Shown here piece after piece: positions 61,663 through 64,000 of a stretch of 64,000 nucleotides of DNA. Both the position numbers and the translations under genes were made by a program. Position 1 is the first letter of the stretch; the number at the start of each line of letters is the position of its first letter. Where the stretch lies: assembly GCA_042854365.1 (NCBI GenBank), contig AP031437.1, positions 1,550,001-1,614,000 on the forward strand, written 5' to 3'. Source of the DNA: Anaeromassilibacillus sp001305115 (GTDB taxonomy: Bacteria > Bacillota > Clostridia > Oscillospirales > Acutalibacteraceae). The notes below the pieces were generated by a model. It was not told the origin of the DNA, made no database searches, and saw only the letters and a list, made by a program, of their open reading frames with translations.

Positions 61663-61832
61663 CCAACCCCTGCGCCCAGCCGAAGGCCGCCCCGCAGATG
61701 GCAAAAAAACGAAAGCACCGTCGGATTTCCCTGAAACAGATCAAAGTTTTGCCAGGTTTGCCCCGCCACATCAAGCCAACCCTTGCGCCCGGCCGAAGGC
61801 CGCCCCGCAGACAGTGAAAAAACGAAAGCACG
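61663..61832. repeat. Two direct copies with 113-bp period
   Basis: CCAACCCCTGCGCCCAGCCG (61663) and CCAACCCTTGCGCCCGGCCG (61776), each followed by AAGGCCGCCCCGCAGA and AAAAAACGAAAGCAC. They lie downstream of dnaC; the second ends in a terminator. Confidence 0.8.
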
Positions 61833-61870
61833 GCCCAGCAGGAATTCCCCGCTGTAGAGCCGTGCTTTTT
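61825..61870 (+). terminator. Terminator after dnaC
   Basis: AAAGCACGGC pairs with GCCGTGCTTT and is followed by TTTATT. Confidence 0.75.
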
Positions 61871-61929
61871 ATTAGGATAATTTTTACACGCCGTTCCGAT
61901 TTGCGCCATCGGACACAACGATCCTTGTA

Positions 61930-62140
61930 GCCCATTCCGAAAAGAGGCCACCCTAAAAGAGCGGTGAGATAAGAAACATTTTAGAGACAGCCTGCAACCA
62001 TCCTCTTTATTCTCTTAATACAATGCCCTAAAAGATACGTTGAGCTCGGAGAAACCTGTATGGGACGAAAATCAGTCTTCCCTGGGCGGGTTGTTAGTGC
62101 GCCTACAAGTTTTCTTAATACAATGCCCCCAAAGCGGGCG
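61930..62140. repeat. Single divergent copy of the 123-bp array element
   Basis: CCCTAAAAGAGCGGTGAGAT near 61951, CCATCCTCTTTATTCTCTTA, CCCTAAAAGATACGTTGAGC, then GGGCGGGTTGTTAGTGC align in order with 37919 onward. A second partial unit (TTTTCTTAATACAATGCCCC) follows. No gene is supported in 61871-62401. Confidence 0.65.
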
Positions 62141-62401
62141 ATTTTCCAATCAGCCAGGATTTCCCTGAGCGGCCGGAGTTTCCCAATCGCCACGACAACC
62201 GCTGTCCATAACGCCGTCCGTCTCTCTTCACATGGAACCCAAAGTCCATTCCATGCGTCTACAAAACTTTCCATCGCTCGCTTCCGCAGGCTCTTCTGCT
62301 TCCATTTACGTTCCCATATTTTTCATATAAAGAAACCCGTGGATGCAAGAACGTTCCTTTCATCAACATGCCGGGCCTTACTGGCATTTCCCAGGAAACC
62401 G

Positions 62402-63532
62402 TTATGCGTCGCCGTAGTCGCCCAGTGTGCCGAGGCTTTGGGCTTTTAGGTATGCATTGATAAAGCCGTCGAGGTCGCCGTCCATCACCGCGTTGATATT
62501 GCCGGATTCAAAGCCGGTGCGGTGATCCTTGACCAGCGTGTACGGCATAAAGACATACGAGCGGATCTGAGAACCCCATGCGATCTCTTTCTGCACGCCC
62601 TTGATGTCCTCGATGCGCTCCAAATTTTCGCGCTCTTTGATTTCCAACAGCTTGGACTTCAACATGCGCATAGCGACGTCGCGGTTCTGATACTGGCTAC
62701 GCTCCACCTGGCAGGAGACCACAATGCCGGTCGGGATGTGCGTCAAGCGCACCGCAGAGGACGTCTTGTTGACCTTCTGGCCGCCCGCGCCGCTCGCGCG
62801 GTATACGTCCATCTTGATGTCCGCCGGGTCGATCTCGATTTCGATGGTGTCGTCGATTTCGGGCATGACTTCCAGGGAAGCGAACGAAGTATGGCGCCGT
62901 CCGGAGGCATCGAACGGAGACACGCGCACCAAGCGGTGTACCCCGCCCTCGCTTTTCAGGAAACCATAGGCGTTTTCGCCTTCAATGAGGATGCTGGCGC
63001 TTTTGAGGCCCGCCTCTTCGCCGTCCAGATAGTCCAGGGTACTGACCTTAAAGTTGTGGCGCTCTCCCCAGCGGCAGTACATGCGGTAGAGCATTTCCGC
63101 CCAGTCCTGCGCTTCGGTCCCGCCTGCGCCCGCGTGGAAGGTGAGGATGGCGTTCTTGTTGTCATACTCGCCGTTGAGCAGCGTAGAAAGGCGCTGCGTC
63201 TCCAAGCTTTCACGGATTTTCTTCAATTCATCCTTGGCCTCGGGCAGCAGGGATTCATCCCCCTCCTCGTTGCCGAGCTCGATCAGAGCCATCGTGTCGT
63301 CATAAGCGGCGGTCAATTTCTCATACGCCGCAATCTTATCCTTCAGCGAGCTGGAGCGTTGTAAAATCTTTTGGGAATTCTGCGTATCGTCCCAGAATCC
63401 CGGCATTGAAGCCTTGGTGTCCAGTTCCGCAATCTCATTGCGCATGCGTTCCAGGCCCAGCGCCTCGGCCAGGTCGTCGATTTCCGGGCGCAGCCCTTCC
63501 AGTTCCAGCCTTAACTCATCAAATTGCAGCAT
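62402..63532 (-). CDS. prfB: Peptide chain release factor 2
   Basis: 376 residues. The GGQ motif (ASGAGGQKVNKTSS) is near residue 240 and the stop-codon recognition motif SPF (VRVSPFDASGRRH) near 196, which reads UGA/UAA. The frame is continuous: the usual in-frame UGA +1 frameshift site near codon 25 is absent. The ATG at 63532 follows AAGGATGG; the first upstream ATG lacks a site. Confidence 0.95.
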   Translation of the reverse strand: MLQFDELRLELEGLRPEIDDLAEALGLERMRNEIAELDTKASMPGFWDDTQNSQKILQRSSSLKDKIAAYEKLTAAYDDTMALIELGNEEGDESLLPEAKDELKKIRESLETQRLSTLLNGEYDNKNAILTFHAGAGGTEAQDWAEMLYRMYCRWGERHNFKVSTLDYLDGEEAGLKSASILIEGENAYGFLKSEGGVHRLVRVSPFDASGRRHTSFASLEVMPEIDDTIEIEIDPADIKMDVYRASGAGGQKVNKTSSAVRLTHIPTGIVVSCQVERSQYQNRDVAMRMLKSKLLEIKERENLERIEDIKGVQKEIAWGSQIRSYVFMPYTLVKDHRTGFESGNINAVMDGDLDGFINAYLKAQSLGTLGDYGDA

Positions 63533-63559
63533 ACTACCATCCTTAAACATTGATTTCAT

Positions 63560-64000
63560 CCATAGTAAACCGGTGTTTACCGTCTAACTGGATAATTATA
63601 TCGGATTTTCCGAAATTTGTAAAGGGGGCCGCGGGGCGAGAAACCGGCTGCTCGGATTGGCAATTTCTGCACACCACAGCCCAAATGCATCAAGGGTCTT
63701 TACTTTTTTCGTTTCATGTGTTATTCTGTAGGAAATGAAACAAGGGGGTGCGGCTGGATGTCGGCTATCTGCAAGTAACAGGACAATAAAAAATTTGTTT
63801 TCATCGGGAAACGATGTGTTTTTTGTTGTGCTTATTTTGCGGATGGTTGTTCTGGCTGGCTTGTTGCCCAGGCTGTTGTTTGGCTGGCTTTCTCCCTTGG
63901 GAGTTGTGTGTGAAGGCCCGTATCCTGGTATACGATTGTCTTTTTATAAGGCGAGACGCCCCAACAAAATCCGTATATGAGAACGATTCAGATAACTCAT
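63560..64000. other. Intergenic end of the window with a possible promoter
   Basis: TTTACT and TATTCT 17 bp apart near 63700-63730 (+) could be a promoter for a gene beyond the window. A plus frame at 63735-63980 has one hydrophobic stretch but no family likeness; I do not call it. Confidence 0.35.

Noticed and set aside
63735..63980. 81-residue frame with a hydrophobic stretch
   Set aside because: No good ribosome site, no recognisable family, ordinary intergenic position.

Overview
The window (moderate to high G+C) looks like the chromosome of an anaerobic Clostridia species, probably Oscillospiraceae/Ruminococcaceae-like. The basis is a pyruvate formate-lyase pair, a DnaD/DnaC primosome pair, a small protein resembling the DUF6514 family, Gram-positive Shine-Dalgarno sites, many GTG/TTG starts, and siphophage and ICE debris typical of gut Firmicutes. 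This placement is inference from gene content.

1-13.7 kb is an accessory island. A type I restriction-modification system (end of hsdM, hsdS, hsdR) runs straight into a two-gene Kiwa-type antiphage module (kwaA membrane protein, kwaB DUF4868 protein). A cluster of hairpins follows, then an XRE regulator translationally coupled to a large serine recombinase, a DUF262/HNH (GmrSD-like) protein, and a graveyard of phage-tail and Tn916-like ICE fragments. 13.7-25.6 kb is core-like: MATE exporter with MarR regulator (two perfect operator palindromes), pflA/pflB, a two-component system coupled to an ABC transporter, and two small regulator/DUF genes.

25.6-47.8 kb is a minus-strand siphophage-derived region. 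It begins, in transcription order, with a replication initiator, a DnaB helicase and a sigma-like regulator. It then jumps to head-tail connector, tail tube, frameshifted tail chaperone, tape measure, distal tail and baseplate/fibre genes and a holin-like protein. No terminase, portal, capsid, integrase or endolysin is visible, so this is a defective prophage or a tail-only element. A LexA-like box sits in its promoter.

47.9-54 kb holds a second two-component/ABC module, whose ATPase gene is followed by three tandem 326-bp copies of its C-terminal half with a damaged Walker B motif. 54.8-63.5 kb is core: a DEDDh exonuclease, typA, a GNAT acetyltransferase, tRNA-Gly, dnaD, dnaC and prfB.

The most striking feature is repeat expansion. 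At least eight unrelated tandem or direct-repeat arrays (periods from 60 to about 326 bp) lie in intergenic DNA, inside the phage replication protein and inside the ABC operon. A dispersed GGGTGTCC-type palindromic element occurs twice, and the 123-bp array has a divergent single-copy relative about 23 kb away.
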